Positions 46,164 to 55,721 are shown, numbered from the stretch's first letter. The stretch is DNA of 64,000 nt from DATFES01 sp035457725 (GCA_035457725.1 DATIBC010000027.1:13871-77870), one strand, 5' to 3'. Notes: generated by a model from the sequence alone, not told the origin. Program-made: numbers and translations.

Positions 46164-46967
46164 TCACCGCGACGAAGCCGCGAGATAGCGCCGTAAACCG
46201 GCCGGATTCATTCCGCTCGACAGCAGCTTGCCCGCGACCATGATGACGATCCGTGTGATATCGACGACCGGCCGGAAATAGCTCCGCCGGTGAAGCACGC
46301 CGTCATAGAGCGCGTCGATCTGGATTGACGTGGTTTGGACGCCGAGGCGGCCCGCCTCGATCAGCATTTCGCTTTCGAATACGAAGCCGTCATGGCGCGT
46401 GCAGCTTGCGAGCAGGCGGCGCAATAGCGCGGCCGGATAGAGGCGAAAGCCCGATTGCGTGTCGTCGATCGGATAACCGGCCGCCCACGAAATCCAGAAA
46501 TCGGCGATGCGATTGGCGATCGAGCGCGCGCGTGGCATCGCACCGCGCTGGCCGCGTCGCGACCCAATGACGATCTTGTCGGGGTCCGAGCGCCACGCCG
46601 CGGCAAGTCGAAGCACATCCTCGGGCCGATGCTGTCCGTCGCCGTCGAGCGTGACGACCGCCGCGGCGTCGCGCGCGAGAGCCAGCGCCATTCCCTGCCG
46701 CAAACTGGCGCCTTTGCCCCGGTTGGCAATGTTGTCGATGATCGTCACGTCGAGGCCGGCCAGCGCGGCGCGGGTGTCGTCGCTCGAACCATCGTCAATG
46801 ACGATGACGTCGCCGGCCGCCGCCAACGCCCGTTCGACGACCGCGCGTATGGTCGGCGCTTCGTTGTATGCAGGTATGACCGCGGTAATCATTGCGGCGT
46901 CGCCGTCAAATAACGGGCGACCATTCCCGCCGCCGGTGGGCTCCGCGCTTTCGCCGAAGTTCGTCAT
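46164..46967 (-). CDS. Family 2 glycosyltransferase
   Basis: 267 residues, GT-A fold: VIPAYNEAPTIRAVV, VIDDGSSDDTRA, GKGASLRQGM, TLDGDGQHRPED (metal-binding DxD region), DTQSGFRLYP. DPM/polyprenyl-P type GT2 without membrane helices. Aryl polyene clusters usually carry a GT2, so this may modify the product or its anchor. The ATG at 46967 is reported; 46892, directly before ITAVIPAYNE, is also possible. Confidence 0.82.
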   Translation of the reverse strand: MTNFGESAEPTGGGNGRPLFDGDAAMITAVIPAYNEAPTIRAVVERALAAAGDVIVIDDGSSDDTRAALAGLDVTIIDNIANRGKGASLRQGMALALARDAAAVVTLDGDGQHRPEDVLRLAAAWRSDPDKIVIGSRRGQRGAMPRARSIANRIADFWISWAAGYPIDDTQSGFRLYPAALLRRLLASCTRHDGFVFESEMLIEAGRLGVQTTSIQIDALYDGVLHRRSYFRPVVDITRIVIMVAGKLLSSGMNPAGLRRYLAASSR

Positions 46968-47110
46968 TGGTTAGACTACACCCGATACGGTCCTCGCGGT
47001 GCGTCGTCGAGTCGCAGGCGAGTATAATCTGCCTATGCGGCAGTGCGTAGTATTCTACAACCAGCGGCGATGCTGGTCGCCGTCGGTGGCGAAATTTTGG
47101 GGATCAGGGC

Positions 47111-48454
47111 ATGACACTCCGGCCCTCCGGCAAAGAGCGATCGGAAAAGGCGTCGCCCTGCGATGTCCTTGTGATCGGCGGCGGGCCGGCGGGCTCGACG
47201 GTCTCGGCGCTGTTGGCCGAGCGGGGGCGCCATGTCGTCGTCATCGAGAAGGATCGCCACCCACGGTTTCATATCGGCGAGTCGCTGCTGCCGCAGAACC
47301 TCGAACTGTTCGAGCGGCTGGGCATCCACGACGAAATCCGCCGTATCGGCATCTATAAACCCGGGGCCGAGTTCGTCGCCGTCGATCATGGCGAGCCGAT
47401 CATCTTCCGCTTCGCCAATGCGCTCGGCTCGCGCTATACCCACTCCTATCAGGTTCGCCGCTCCGAGTTCGACGCAGCCCTCCTTGCCAACGCTCGCCGC
47501 CGCGGCGCCGAGGTGCACGAAGCAACCCGCGTGATCGACGCGCACTTTCCGCCTGGCCGGGCAATCGACGTGCGCACGGTCGACGAATCGGGAGTGCAAC
47601 GGAATTGGACGCCGCGCTTCGTCGTCGACGCCTCCGGACGCGACGCATTCCTCGCTGGACGGTTCCGCATGTCGGCTCCCAACAAGCGCAACAATACGGC
47701 GGCGATTTACGCGCATTTCCACGGCGTGGCGCGGCACGCGGGCGAGGATGAAGGGCTGATCACCATTCATCTCTTCGACGAAGGCTGGATCTGGATGATT
47801 CCGCTGCCCGAGGAGGTTATGAGCGTCGGCGTCGTTGCGCAAAGCAGCTTTTTCAAACGCCGGAGCGGCGATGTCTCGATGTTCTTTCGGACAGCTTTGG
47901 AAGCCGTGCCGAGCGTCGCCCAGCGCATGGGGGGCGCCGAATTGGCCTCCAAGGTGACGTCGACGGGCAATTATTCGTATGCCGCGCGACGGTTGGGCGG
48001 CGACCGGCATCTCCTGGTCGGCGACGCCTACGCCTTCGTCGATCCGATCTTCTCCAGCGGCGTCATGCTGGCGATGAGCGGCGGCAGCCTCGCCGCCGAC
48101 GCGATCAACGTGTGGCTGGATGATCCGGCGCGCGCGCGGCCGCTTTTCAAGACCTACGCGCGTAAGACTCGGCGCGGGCTCGACGAGCTGTCGTGGCTGA
48201 TCTATCGCATCAACGACCCGGTGTTTCGCGACATGCTATTGGCGCCGAGCAACCGATTTCGCATGCGCGAAGGTTTGATCGCCATACTCGCTGGGAACGT
48301 GCATGGCGACGCCTCGCTCAGGGTGCCGATGGCGGCGTTTCGTACCGCCTACTATTTCCTCAAGACGCTGCAGCCTTTGGGGATTCGGCTGACGCGCGAG
48401 GGGCTGCGTCGGCTGCCGGCCGATTCGATGCGGCAAAGCCGTCACGTCTCCTGA
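47111..48454 (+). CDS. FAD-dependent halogenase/oxidoreductase-like protein
   Basis: 447 residues. N-terminal FAD motif VIGGGPAGSTVSAL, a substrate-side HIGESLLPQN and DEGWIWMIPLPEE, the GWxWxIP motif of flavin-dependent halogenases, and a second FAD motif LLVGDAYAFVDPIFSSGV. Halogenase-like and geranylgeranyl-reductase-like enzymes share these parts. Related flavoproteins occur in aryl polyene and xanthomonadin clusters. A TATAAT lies at 47023-47028. Its 3' end overlaps the convergent permease gene by 13 nt. Confidence 0.8.
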   Translation: MTLRPSGKERSEKASPCDVLVIGGGPAGSTVSALLAERGRHVVVIEKDRHPRFHIGESLLPQNLELFERLGIHDEIRRIGIYKPGAEFVAVDHGEPIIFRFANALGSRYTHSYQVRRSEFDAALLANARRRGAEVHEATRVIDAHFPPGRAIDVRTVDESGVQRNWTPRFVVDASGRDAFLAGRFRMSAPNKRNNTAAIYAHFHGVARHAGEDEGLITIHLFDEGWIWMIPLPEEVMSVGVVAQSSFFKRRSGDVSMFFRTALEAVPSVAQRMGGAELASKVTSTGNYSYAARRLGGDRHLLVGDAYAFVDPIFSSGVMLAMSGGSLAADAINVWLDDPARARPLFKTYARKTRRGLDELSWLIYRINDPVFRDMLLAPSNRFRMREGLIAILAGNVHGDASLRVPMAAFRTAYYFLKTLQPLGIRLTREGLRRLPADSMRQSRHVS

Positions 48455-49317
48455 CGCCGGCGCAGGCGCGCCTCGCGGCGGATCATGTAGAGGCCGCTGC
48501 CGACGAGCATAATGATGCCGACGCTCGCGTGAAGATTCGGCACGTCGCCCCACACGCCGTACCCCAGGATGAGCGACCACAGGATCGCGGTATAGCGAAA
48601 CGGCGCGACGACCGACGCTTCGCCCGATCGCATCGCGACGATGATGAAGTGGTAGCCGCCAATGAGGAATACTGCGGCGCCGACGAGCAATGCCAGGTCG
48701 ATCGTCGAAACCGGCTGCCAGCCGGTCCCGAGCAGAGCGACCCCTGCCATCACCGTAACGACGACCGCAGTCGCCAGCGTGACGACGATGCTGGGGACTT
48801 CGCCGGCGATGAAGCGCGTCATGAGATCGCGCGTGGCATGCAGGAGCGTCGCCATAAGCGCTACCACGGAGAACCAGTTGAAGCCCTGTCCGGTTGGCTG
48901 GATGACGAATAGAACACCGACGAATCCCGCCAGGATCGCCGTCCAGCGGCGCCATGCCACGCGCTCGCCGAGAAAAATCACGGCGAGCGCGGTGACGGTC
49001 AGCGGCGCCGACATGTTGATCGCCGTGATGTCAGGAAGCGGCAGGTGGAAGAGCGCCCACAGATACCCGAACGTGCTGAGCGCGTCGATCGCCGCGCGGC
49101 AATAGACCAAGCGGCCGGCGTGCCCGGCGACGGTGCGCAGGCTGGCGGGTTGCCATATGAGAATTCCGGCGAACACCAAAACCGCGGCGCAAAGACCCCT
49201 GATGAACACCACTTGAATCGTTGCCATGTGCTCGCCGACCAGCTTGATCAGCGCGTCGTTGACGATGAACGACGCCATGCTCAACGTCATCGCAACGATC
49301 CCCTTGCGCGAATCCAT
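48442..49317 (-). CDS. EamA/DMT family permease
   Basis: 291 residues, ten predicted membrane helices in two EamA repeats; LPLPDITAINMSAPLTVTAL and ILWSLILGYGVWGDVPN are typical DMT segments. Exports or imports an unknown metabolite. It is divergent from the GGT-like gene. Family assignment is firm, substrate is not. Confidence 0.85.
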   Translation of the reverse strand: MDSRKGIVAMTLSMASFIVNDALIKLVGEHMATIQVVFIRGLCAAVLVFAGILIWQPASLRTVAGHAGRLVYCRAAIDALSTFGYLWALFHLPLPDITAINMSAPLTVTALAVIFLGERVAWRRWTAILAGFVGVLFVIQPTGQGFNWFSVVALMATLLHATRDLMTRFIAGEVPSIVVTLATAVVVTVMAGVALLGTGWQPVSTIDLALLVGAAVFLIGGYHFIIVAMRSGEASVVAPFRYTAILWSLILGYGVWGDVPNLHASVGIIMLVGSGLYMIRREARLRRRQET

Positions 49318-49437
49318 GTCAGCGACGCCGGGAGTGATCGGAAGACATCATGTGGAGGATATTGGAGAAGTGACGTGGCTGGCGGGTTGGCGCCGGCTTG
49401 CGATGCGCGCCGGCACCACCTACGCTCGGGCGCCATA

Positions 49438-51030
49438 ATGCCGACACTTCCCCCAAGCGCGCCCCACCTTACCCAGAACTGGATCGTCCGCAAGCCTGCC
49501 ACGACCGGTAAGGCCGCGATCGTAACCTCGCAAGTCCGGGAGGCGGCGGACGTCGGTTTGGCGATTGTCGAGGATGGCGGCGACGCCGTTGACGCCGCCG
49601 TCGCCACGGGCTTCGCGCTCGCGGCGCTGGAGCCATGGAATAGCGGCCTTGGCGGAATCGGCCACATGCTGATCTGGCGGGCCAGGGAAGCCCGCGCCGA
49701 GTGGATCGATTTCGGACCGGTTTCGCCGCAGAATCTCGATCCAGCCGCGTTTCCGCTCGTCGGCGGTGCTGGTGGCGACCTGTTTGCATGGCCGGCCGTA
49801 ATCGGCGACCGCAACGTGCACGGAGCATTATCGGTGGCCGTTCCGGGCCACGTCGCCGGCCTCGGCCTGGCGCACCAGCGGTTTGGTCGCTTGGCGTGGA
49901 AGGATGTCTTGGCTCCAGCCGTCGCGATTGCGCGGGCGGGAATGCCGATCGACTGGTACACGACCCTGCGCATCGCGCTATTCGCCCGCGAGCTGGCTTT
50001 TTACGACGACACGGCGAAGGTCTGGCTTCCTGGCGGCCTTCCGCCTGTCGCCGTCGCGGAGGGGAGCGCGAACCGGTTGGTGCTCGGCCGTCTTGCCGAC
50101 ACCCTGGAGCGGCTCGGCGCGTCGGGCGCGGACGATTTCTATCGAGGCGACGTGGCGCGCGAGCTTATTCGCGACGTGCGGCGCGCAGGAGGTGTATTGA
50201 GCCCGGAAGACCTGAAACGCTACCGCGCACGGCACGGCGCGCCACGGACCTACGGCTATCGCGACGCGGTCCTGCATCTTCCAGGTCGGCTGACCGCCGC
50301 TCCGACATTGGCGACGGCGCTCAAAGGTCTTGCCGCTCGCACGCTCGACCTCGGCGCACCTGGGCCTGCGACATATCTCGCCTACGCCGACGTATTGAGC
50401 GCGGCTTACGCCGAGAGGTTCGAAAAGATCGGCGATATCAGCCATACGCGCGATCCTGCGTGCACGACCCATCTCAATGTCGTGGATCGCGAGGGCAACA
50501 TGGTGGCGCTCACGCAGACGCTGCTCTCGGTCTTCGGTTCGAAACTGGTCTCGCCTTCGACCGGCATCCTGATGAACAACGGCATCATGTGGTTCGATCC
50601 ACGTTCGGGTCGGCCGAACTCGATCGGGCCGGCGAAGCGACCGCTCACCAACATGTGCCCAGTAATCGCCACGCGCGATAATCGCGGCTGGCTCGCGATC
50701 GGTGCCTCGGGCGGCCGCAAGATCCTCCCGGCCGTGGCGCAAATTCTCTCGTTCCTGACCGATTACCGGATGGATCTCGAGACGGCGTTCCACCAGCCCC
50801 GTGTCGACGCCAGCGGCGAGCCTCAAGCCAGCGTCGATTCGCGCCTGCCCGAGGCGGTTTTCGACGCTATCGCCGCGCGAATGCCGGTGCGGCGGGTCGA
50901 GCTGGTCGTGCTGCCGACCAATTACGCCTGCCCCTCCGCCATACTCGTCGATGGCGCCACGGGATCGCGAACCGGAATGACCGACGTCATGTCCCCGTGG
51001 TCGGGGGCGGTGATCGAGCGGCCGCGATGA
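49438..51030 (+). CDS. Gamma-glutamyltransferase-like Ntn hydrolase
   Basis: 530 residues. Nucleophile Thr in CTTHLNVVDREGN (about 344), preceded by the autoprocessing region, and later GRPNSIGPAKRPLTNM and GASGGRKILP. The N-terminal GGDAVDAAVATGFALAALEP and SGLGGIG match GGT. The glutamate-binding Arg of classical GGT (in DFRE.AP) is missing: IDFGPVSP here. Therefore it may hydrolyse a different gamma-linked or oxamate-type amide. Start at 49438; the frame is open upstream to 49045 without protein-like codons. First gene of an operon with an oligopeptide ABC transporter (ATGA overlap). Confidence 0.82.
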   Translation: MPTLPPSAPHLTQNWIVRKPATTGKAAIVTSQVREAADVGLAIVEDGGDAVDAAVATGFALAALEPWNSGLGGIGHMLIWRAREARAEWIDFGPVSPQNLDPAAFPLVGGAGGDLFAWPAVIGDRNVHGALSVAVPGHVAGLGLAHQRFGRLAWKDVLAPAVAIARAGMPIDWYTTLRIALFARELAFYDDTAKVWLPGGLPPVAVAEGSANRLVLGRLADTLERLGASGADDFYRGDVARELIRDVRRAGGVLSPEDLKRYRARHGAPRTYGYRDAVLHLPGRLTAAPTLATALKGLAARTLDLGAPGPATYLAYADVLSAAYAERFEKIGDISHTRDPACTTHLNVVDREGNMVALTQTLLSVFGSKLVSPSTGILMNNGIMWFDPRSGRPNSIGPAKRPLTNMCPVIATRDNRGWLAIGASGGRKILPAVAQILSFLTDYRMDLETAFHQPRVDASGEPQASVDSRLPEAVFDAIAARMPVRRVELVVLPTNYACPSAILVDGATGSRTGMTDVMSPWSGAVIERPR

Positions 51031-52046
51031 GCGATCGCCCGCTCCTCGCGATCGAAGACTTACGGGTCGACATCCAGACGCCCGCCGGCGCGCTTCACGC
51101 CGTCCGCGGCGTCGACCTGTCGGTCGGGCATGGCGAAACGCTATGCCTCGTCGGCGAATCCGGCTGCGGCAAATCGCTTACTGCGCTGGCGTTAATGGAT
51201 CTCCTCCCCTCCAAGGCGCGGCGAACGGCGCGGCGCATTCAGTTCGCCGGCGCCGACCTGCTGGCGGTGCGGGCGCGGCGAATGGAAGACCTTCGCGGCA
51301 ACCGGCTGGCGATGATCTTCCAGGAGCCTATGACCTCGCTCAATCCGTCTTATACGGTGGGCAATCAGCTCGAGGAGGCGCTGCTACGCCACCGCAAGGC
51401 GAGCCGGGGGACGGCGCGCGCGCGGGCGATTGAGCTCTTGGAGAAGGTCGGCATCACCGGCGCCGAAACGCGGCTGCGGCAATACCCGCACCAGCTCTCG
51501 GGCGGACTGCGACAGCGCGCCATGATCGCCATGGCGTTGATGTGCGGGCCCGACCTGATCATCGCCGACGAGCCGACGACGGCGCTCGATGTCACGATTC
51601 AGGCGCAGATCCTGCATCTGCTCGCGGAGCTCCGGCGCGAGTTGAAGATGGGAATGATCCTCATCACCCATGATCTCGGGGTTGTCGCGCGCGTTGCCGA
51701 CCGCGTCGCGGTGATGTACGCCGGGCAGATCGTCGAGCAGGGCCCGGTAGGCGCGGTATTCGGTCGGCCATTGCATCCTTATACGCAAGGGCTGATGCGC
51801 TGCATCCCGATTCCCGGACGCACGCGGCGCGGCGAGAAACTGGGCGTCATTCCGGGGATGGTCCCAACGCCGATCGGCGATATTGCCGGCTGCCAGTTTC
51901 GCAATCGCTGCCCCTATTCACATGACGAATGCGTCCGGGGCGAGATCGCCGCGCGGGACGTCGCCGATCAACATTCCTATCGTTGTTTGTTGGCGCCCGA
52001 GATCGCGGCGCGCAACGGGGCGAGCGCGAGCGGGACGGCCGCATGA
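51027..52046 (+). CDS. Peptide ABC transporter ATPase (DppD/OppD)
   Basis: 339 residues. Walker [10 protein letters not shown], signature [12 protein letters not shown], Walker [15 protein letters not shown]-loop [10 protein letters not shown], and the C-terminal oligopeptide domain with Cys residues ([14 protein letters not shown]), a 4Fe-4S type motif seen in OppD/DppD. ATP-driven uptake of peptides or related compounds. ATGA overlap with the GGT-like gene. Confidence 0.9.
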   Translation: MSDRPLLAIEDLRVDIQTPAGALHAVRGVDLSVGHGETLCLVGESGCGKSLTALALMDLLPSKARRTARRIQFAGADLLAVRARRMEDLRGNRLAMIFQEPMTSLNPSYTVGNQLEEALLRHRKASRGTARARAIELLEKVGITGAETRLRQYPHQLSGGLRQRAMIAMALMCGPDLIIADEPTTALDVTIQAQILHLLAELRRELKMGMILITHDLGVVARVADRVAVMYAGQIVEQGPVGAVFGRPLHPYTQGLMRCIPIPGRTRRGEKLGVIPGMVPTPIGDIAGCQFRNRCPYSHDECVRGEIAARDVADQHSYRCLLAPEIAARNGASASGTAA

Positions 52047-53017
52047 GCACGCCCTTGCTTGAACTCGATGATGTGTCGCGACGCTTCGTGGTGAGCGCCG
52101 GACTGCTTCGCGGCAAGCGCGTCTTGACCGCCGTCAATGGCGTGTCGCTGGCGCTGCGAAAAGGCGAGGTGCTCGGGCTGGTCGGCGAATCCGGTTGCGG
52201 TAAATCGACTGTGGCCAGAATGCTGCTCGGGCTGCTGCCGCCGAGCGCTGGGGCGATTCGCATCGAAGGTAAGCCAATCGCAAGCTTCGAGCGGCGCGCG
52301 CTGGCGCGGCGCATCCAACCTATCTTTCAGGATCCCTACGCTTCGCTCAACCCGCGCAAGCCGGTGAGCGCGATCGTCGCCTTGCCCCTGGTGGTGCACG
52401 GCATCGGCACCGCAGCCGAGCGGCGGCGAAAGACCGACGAGATGATGGAGCTCGTCGGCCTGCCGTTGCGCCTTCTCGACAATTACCCCAATCAGCTCTC
52501 GGGCGGACAGCGCCAACGCGTCGCGATCGCGCGCGCGCTTATCATGCGCCCGGAAGTCGTCATCTGCGACGAACCGACTTCCGCGCTCGACGTTTCGGTG
52601 CAATCTCAAATCTTGAACCTGCTGCAGGATCTCCAAGTTCAACTCGGGCTGACCTATCTTTTCATCAGCCACAACCTCGCGGTCGTCGAGCACATCGCGT
52701 CGCGCGTGGCGGTAATGTATCTCGGACGGATCGTCGAGGAGACGGATACCGACCGCTTGTTCCGCGCGCCGCGTCATCCCTACACGCGGGCGTTGCTCGA
52801 CTCGGTGTTGACGCCGGAGCCCGGGAAGGGCGTGCCCGACACCGGGCTGGGCACCGCGTATCCCAACCCGATCGACCCGCCCCCGGGTTGCACGTTCCAT
52901 CCCCGCTGCCCGAGAGCGCTCGAGCGGTGCCGTCAGCAAGCGCCCGTCCCGCTGGTCGAATCCGAATCCCGGATCGAGTGCCATCTGTATCCGCCTCCGG
53001 CCGCGACCGCCGCTTGA
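52043..53017 (+). CDS. Peptide ABC transporter ATPase (DppF/OppF)
   Basis: 324 residues. Walker [13 protein letters not shown], signature LSGGQRQRVAIA, Walker B VVICDEPTSALDV, FISHNLAVVEHIA and C-terminal CTFHPRCPRALERC. ATGA overlap with the DppD-like gene. Forms the ATPase pair with it. Confidence 0.9.
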   Translation: MSTPLLELDDVSRRFVVSAGLLRGKRVLTAVNGVSLALRKGEVLGLVGESGCGKSTVARMLLGLLPPSAGAIRIEGKPIASFERRALARRIQPIFQDPYASLNPRKPVSAIVALPLVVHGIGTAAERRRKTDEMMELVGLPLRLLDNYPNQLSGGQRQRVAIARALIMRPEVVICDEPTSALDVSVQSQILNLLQDLQVQLGLTYLFISHNLAVVEHIASRVAVMYLGRIVEETDTDRLFRAPRHPYTRALLDSVLTPEPGKGVPDTGLGTAYPNPIDPPPGCTFHPRCPRALERCRQQAPVPLVESESRIECHLYPPPAATAA

Positions 53018-53107
53018 CCGTCGCCGACGCTTCGTATGGACTTGGGCGAAGCGTCATCTCTATTATCAGTCCATAACTCCGATAATCATTCGCCGAGGGA
53101 GGCCAAG

Positions 53108-54628
53108 ATGTTGAAGCGGGCGATTTCGTCGATTGCGCTGGGGTTGGCGGTCGCCTTCGCCGCCGCGCCGGCCGAGGCCGGCAAGCGCGAGGGGGTGCTG
53201 AAATTCGCCTACAACCAGGTCCCCGAAAACATCGATTCCTACTTCAACAACGTGCGCATCGGCGTAATCCTCTCGCATCACATCTGGGACCAACTCATCT
53301 ACCGCGATCCCGACAGCAACGACTACAAGCCGTCGCTCGCCACGGGATGGAGATGGATCGACGACAAGACGCTGGAATTCGACCTGCGGCGCGGCGTCAA
53401 GTTCCACAACGGCGAGCCGTTCGACGCCGATGACGTGGTCTATACGTTGAATTTCGTCTCCAAGCCCGAGAACAAGGTGGTGACGCAGAACAACGTCAAC
53501 TGGATCGCCTCGGCGGAGAAGGTCGATGCGTACAAGGTGCGGATCAACCTTAAGCAGCCATTTCCTGCGGCGCTCGAATACCTCGCCGGCCCGGTCGTCA
53601 TCTACCCGAACGAGTATTACGCAAAGGTCGGGCCTAAGGGCATGAACGAGAAGCCGGTCGGCTCGGGACCCTACATGGTGACCGAGCATCAGCCCGGCCG
53701 GCTGGTGCGCCTCGAGCGTAACAAGGAGTATTTCAAGGACAGCCCGCGGCCGCAGCCAACGATCGATAAGATCGAGTTGCGTCTTATCCCGGATGTGAAC
53801 ACCCAAATGGCCGAGCTGATCGCCGGCGGACTCGATTTCATCATGCATATCTCGCCCGACCAGGCGCAGCAGCTCAAAGCCGTGCCGCATCTGAATGTCA
53901 TCGCGGGCGAGACGATGCGGATCGTCTTCCTGCACATGAACTCGCTCGACAAGGCGCCGGTCGCGGCGTTCAAGGACAAACGGGTGCGCCAGGCGATCGC
54001 GCATGCGATCGACCGTCAGGCGATGCTGAAGGCGGTGGTCGGCGAAGGTGCCCGTGTACTGCACACCAACTGCTTCCCAAGCCAGTTCGGCTGCACCGAC
54101 GAAGGAGCGACGCGATACGACTACAATCCCGCGAAGGCCAAGCAACTTCTCGCAGAGGCCGGATTTCCCAACGGCTTTGAGTTCGATTTTTACGCCTATC
54201 GCGAGCGTCATCAGACCGAGGCGATGATCGGATACCTTCGCGCCGTCGGCATCAAGGCCAATCTCCGCTATATGCAATACGCAGCCATGCGCGATGCAAT
54301 CCGCAAGGGCGACGTCCCGTTGGCGCATCAGACCTGGGGTTCCTTCTCGGTCAACGACGTATCGGCGTCGACCCCGGTCTATTGGAAGTTCCTCGACGAC
54401 GACGTGACGCGCGACCCGCAGGTGCGCGACTGGCTCGAGACCGGCGACACCTCGGTCGATCCGAAGGCGCGTAAGGAGGCTTACGCCAAGGCGCTCAAGA
54501 AGATCGCCGACGAGGCGTACTCCGTGCCGCTGTATTCGCTTCCGGTCAGCTACGCGACGAGCAAGGAGCTCGATTTCAAACCTTATCCCGACGAGATCCC
54601 GCGGTTCTGGGAAGCGAAGTGGAAATAG
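53108..54628 (+). CDS. Peptide ABC transporter substrate-binding protein
   Basis: 506 residues. Signal peptide (ALGLAVAFAAAPAEA), then the cluster C fold: VLKFAYNQVPENIDSYF, LRRGVKFHNGEPFDADDVVYTLN, KRVRQAIAHAIDRQAM. Ligand unknown; neighbouring GGT-like and M20 enzymes favour gamma-glutamyl or other modified peptides. GGGAGG precedes the ATG by 7 nt. Followed by stable inverted repeats before the permease genes. Confidence 0.9.
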   Translation: MLKRAISSIALGLAVAFAAAPAEAGKREGVLKFAYNQVPENIDSYFNNVRIGVILSHHIWDQLIYRDPDSNDYKPSLATGWRWIDDKTLEFDLRRGVKFHNGEPFDADDVVYTLNFVSKPENKVVTQNNVNWIASAEKVDAYKVRINLKQPFPAALEYLAGPVVIYPNEYYAKVGPKGMNEKPVGSGPYMVTEHQPGRLVRLERNKEYFKDSPRPQPTIDKIELRLIPDVNTQMAELIAGGLDFIMHISPDQAQQLKAVPHLNVIAGETMRIVFLHMNSLDKAPVAAFKDKRVRQAIAHAIDRQAMLKAVVGEGARVLHTNCFPSQFGCTDEGATRYDYNPAKAKQLLAEAGFPNGFEFDFYAYRERHQTEAMIGYLRAVGIKANLRYMQYAAMRDAIRKGDVPLAHQTWGSFSVNDVSASTPVYWKFLDDDVTRDPQVRDWLETGDTSVDPKARKEAYAKALKKIADEAYSVPLYSLPVSYATSKELDFKPYPDEIPRFWEAKWK

Positions 54629-54657
54629 CGTCGTAATCGACGGTCGCCGATTAATGT

Positions 54658-54680
54658 GCGGTTCGCCTCGGCGGAACCGC
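54658..54680 (+). terminator. Short hairpin after the binding-protein gene
   Basis: Perfect 7-bp stem GCGGTTC (54658-54664) / GAACCGC (54674-54680) with a 9-nt loop, 29 nt after the stop. No T run. Together with the repeat next to it, it may limit read-through or protect the 3' end. Confidence 0.4.
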
Positions 54681-54700
54681 CGCGTGCGCCGCTCGCCCGT

Positions 54701-54754
54701 CGACAGGCTCGAGGCGAGGGGCTGGGAACAAGCCCTCGTGGCGCGGGCCTGTCG
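54701..54754. repeat. REP-like imperfect palindrome
   Basis: 54-nt hairpin: left arm 54701-54723 begins CGACAGGCTCGAGG and the right arm 54731-54754 ends CGGGCCTGTCG, with inner stem GAGGGGCT/AGCCCTC and a 7-nt loop. The ends carry CGACAGGC in inverted orientation, a sequence type seen in REP/BIME-like elements. It lies in the gap between a binding-protein gene and its permeases, as REPs do in malE-malF of E. coli. Confidence 0.6.
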
Positions 54755-54803
54755 AACCATGAGGGCGGTGGCGTGATCACATCTAAAAGGGCCACGCGCT
54801 AGC

Positions 54804-55721
54804 ATGTTGGGATACGCGGCCAAGCGGGGAGCGATGGCGATACTGGTGGCGCTCACCGTGTCGGTCATCTGCTTCCTGTTGGTGAACCTGTCGACCGACA
54901 TCGCCACGGCGGTGGCGGGCGAGGGGGCGCGGGCCGAGGACATCGAATTCATCCGCAAGCAGTACGGCTTCGATCGACCGCTGATCGTGCAGTACCTCGA
55001 TTGGCTATCGCGCGCTGTCACCGGAGACTTCGGCGACTCGCTTTACTTCCGCAGTCCGGCCGCCGACGTCGTATGGAGCCGCCTGCCGACGACGTTGATC
55101 CTAGGTGCCCTGGCGTTGAGCTTTGCATTGGTTTTGTCGATCCCGCTTGGCGTCGTCGCGGCGCTCAAGCCGAATTCATGGCTAGACCGTCTGACGCTGA
55201 CGATCGCGGTCGTCGGCCAGGCGATGCCTTCGTTCTGGTTCGCACTGCTGTTGATCATGCTTTTCGGATTGACGTTACGCTGGCTGCCGATCTCGGGCAG
55301 CGAGACCTGGGCCCACTTCGTCATGCCGGCGGTGGCGCTCGGGTACTACGCTACGCCTGGCATCATGCGCCTCACGCGCGCCGGAATGCTCGAGGTGCTT
55401 GCCTCCGACTACATCCGGACGGCGCGCGCCAAGGGCTTGCGCGCGCCTTCGGTGCTGTTCAAGCACGCACTGCGCAACGCCGTCATACCGGTGGTGGCAC
55501 TCGCCGCGGTGCAGCTCGGTTTCATGCTCGGCGGATCGGTCGTGATCGAAACGATTTTCGCCTTGCACGGTCTCGGGTATCTGGCATGGGAGAGCATTCT
55601 TCATAACGATTTTCCGGTGGTGCAGGCGATCGTGCTGCTGATCTCGCTCGTCTACATCTTGCTCACGTTCATCGCCGACATGATGAACGCGTGGCTCGAC
55701 CCGCGGATCCGCATCGGTTGA
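54804..55721 (+). CDS. Peptide ABC transporter permease (DppB)
   Basis: 305 residues, six membrane helices, with VEDI-type N-terminal periplasmic part (YGFDRPLIVQYLDWL) and the ATPase-coupling loop DYIRTARAKGLRAPSVLFKHALRNA. DppB/OppB type, partner of the permease 7 bp downstream. Confidence 0.9.
   Translation: MLGYAAKRGAMAILVALTVSVICFLLVNLSTDIATAVAGEGARAEDIEFIRKQYGFDRPLIVQYLDWLSRAVTGDFGDSLYFRSPAADVVWSRLPTTLILGALALSFALVLSIPLGVVAALKPNSWLDRLTLTIAVVGQAMPSFWFALLLIMLFGLTLRWLPISGSETWAHFVMPAVALGYYATPGIMRLTRAGMLEVLASDYIRTARAKGLRAPSVLFKHALRNAVIPVVALAAVQLGFMLGGSVVIETIFALHGLGYLAWESILHNDFPVVQAIVLLISLVYILLTFIADMMNAWLDPRIRIG

Noticed and set aside
46981..47110. Strong promoter before the halogenase-like gene
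   Set aside because: TATAAT at 47023-47028 is perfect, but no acceptable -35 at 16-18 nt was found, so it is mentioned with the gene only.
53066..55021. 651-codon minus-strand frame
   Set aside because: Antisense to the binding protein and permease genes, whose motifs and ribosome sites are clear. No recognisable motif in the antisense product.
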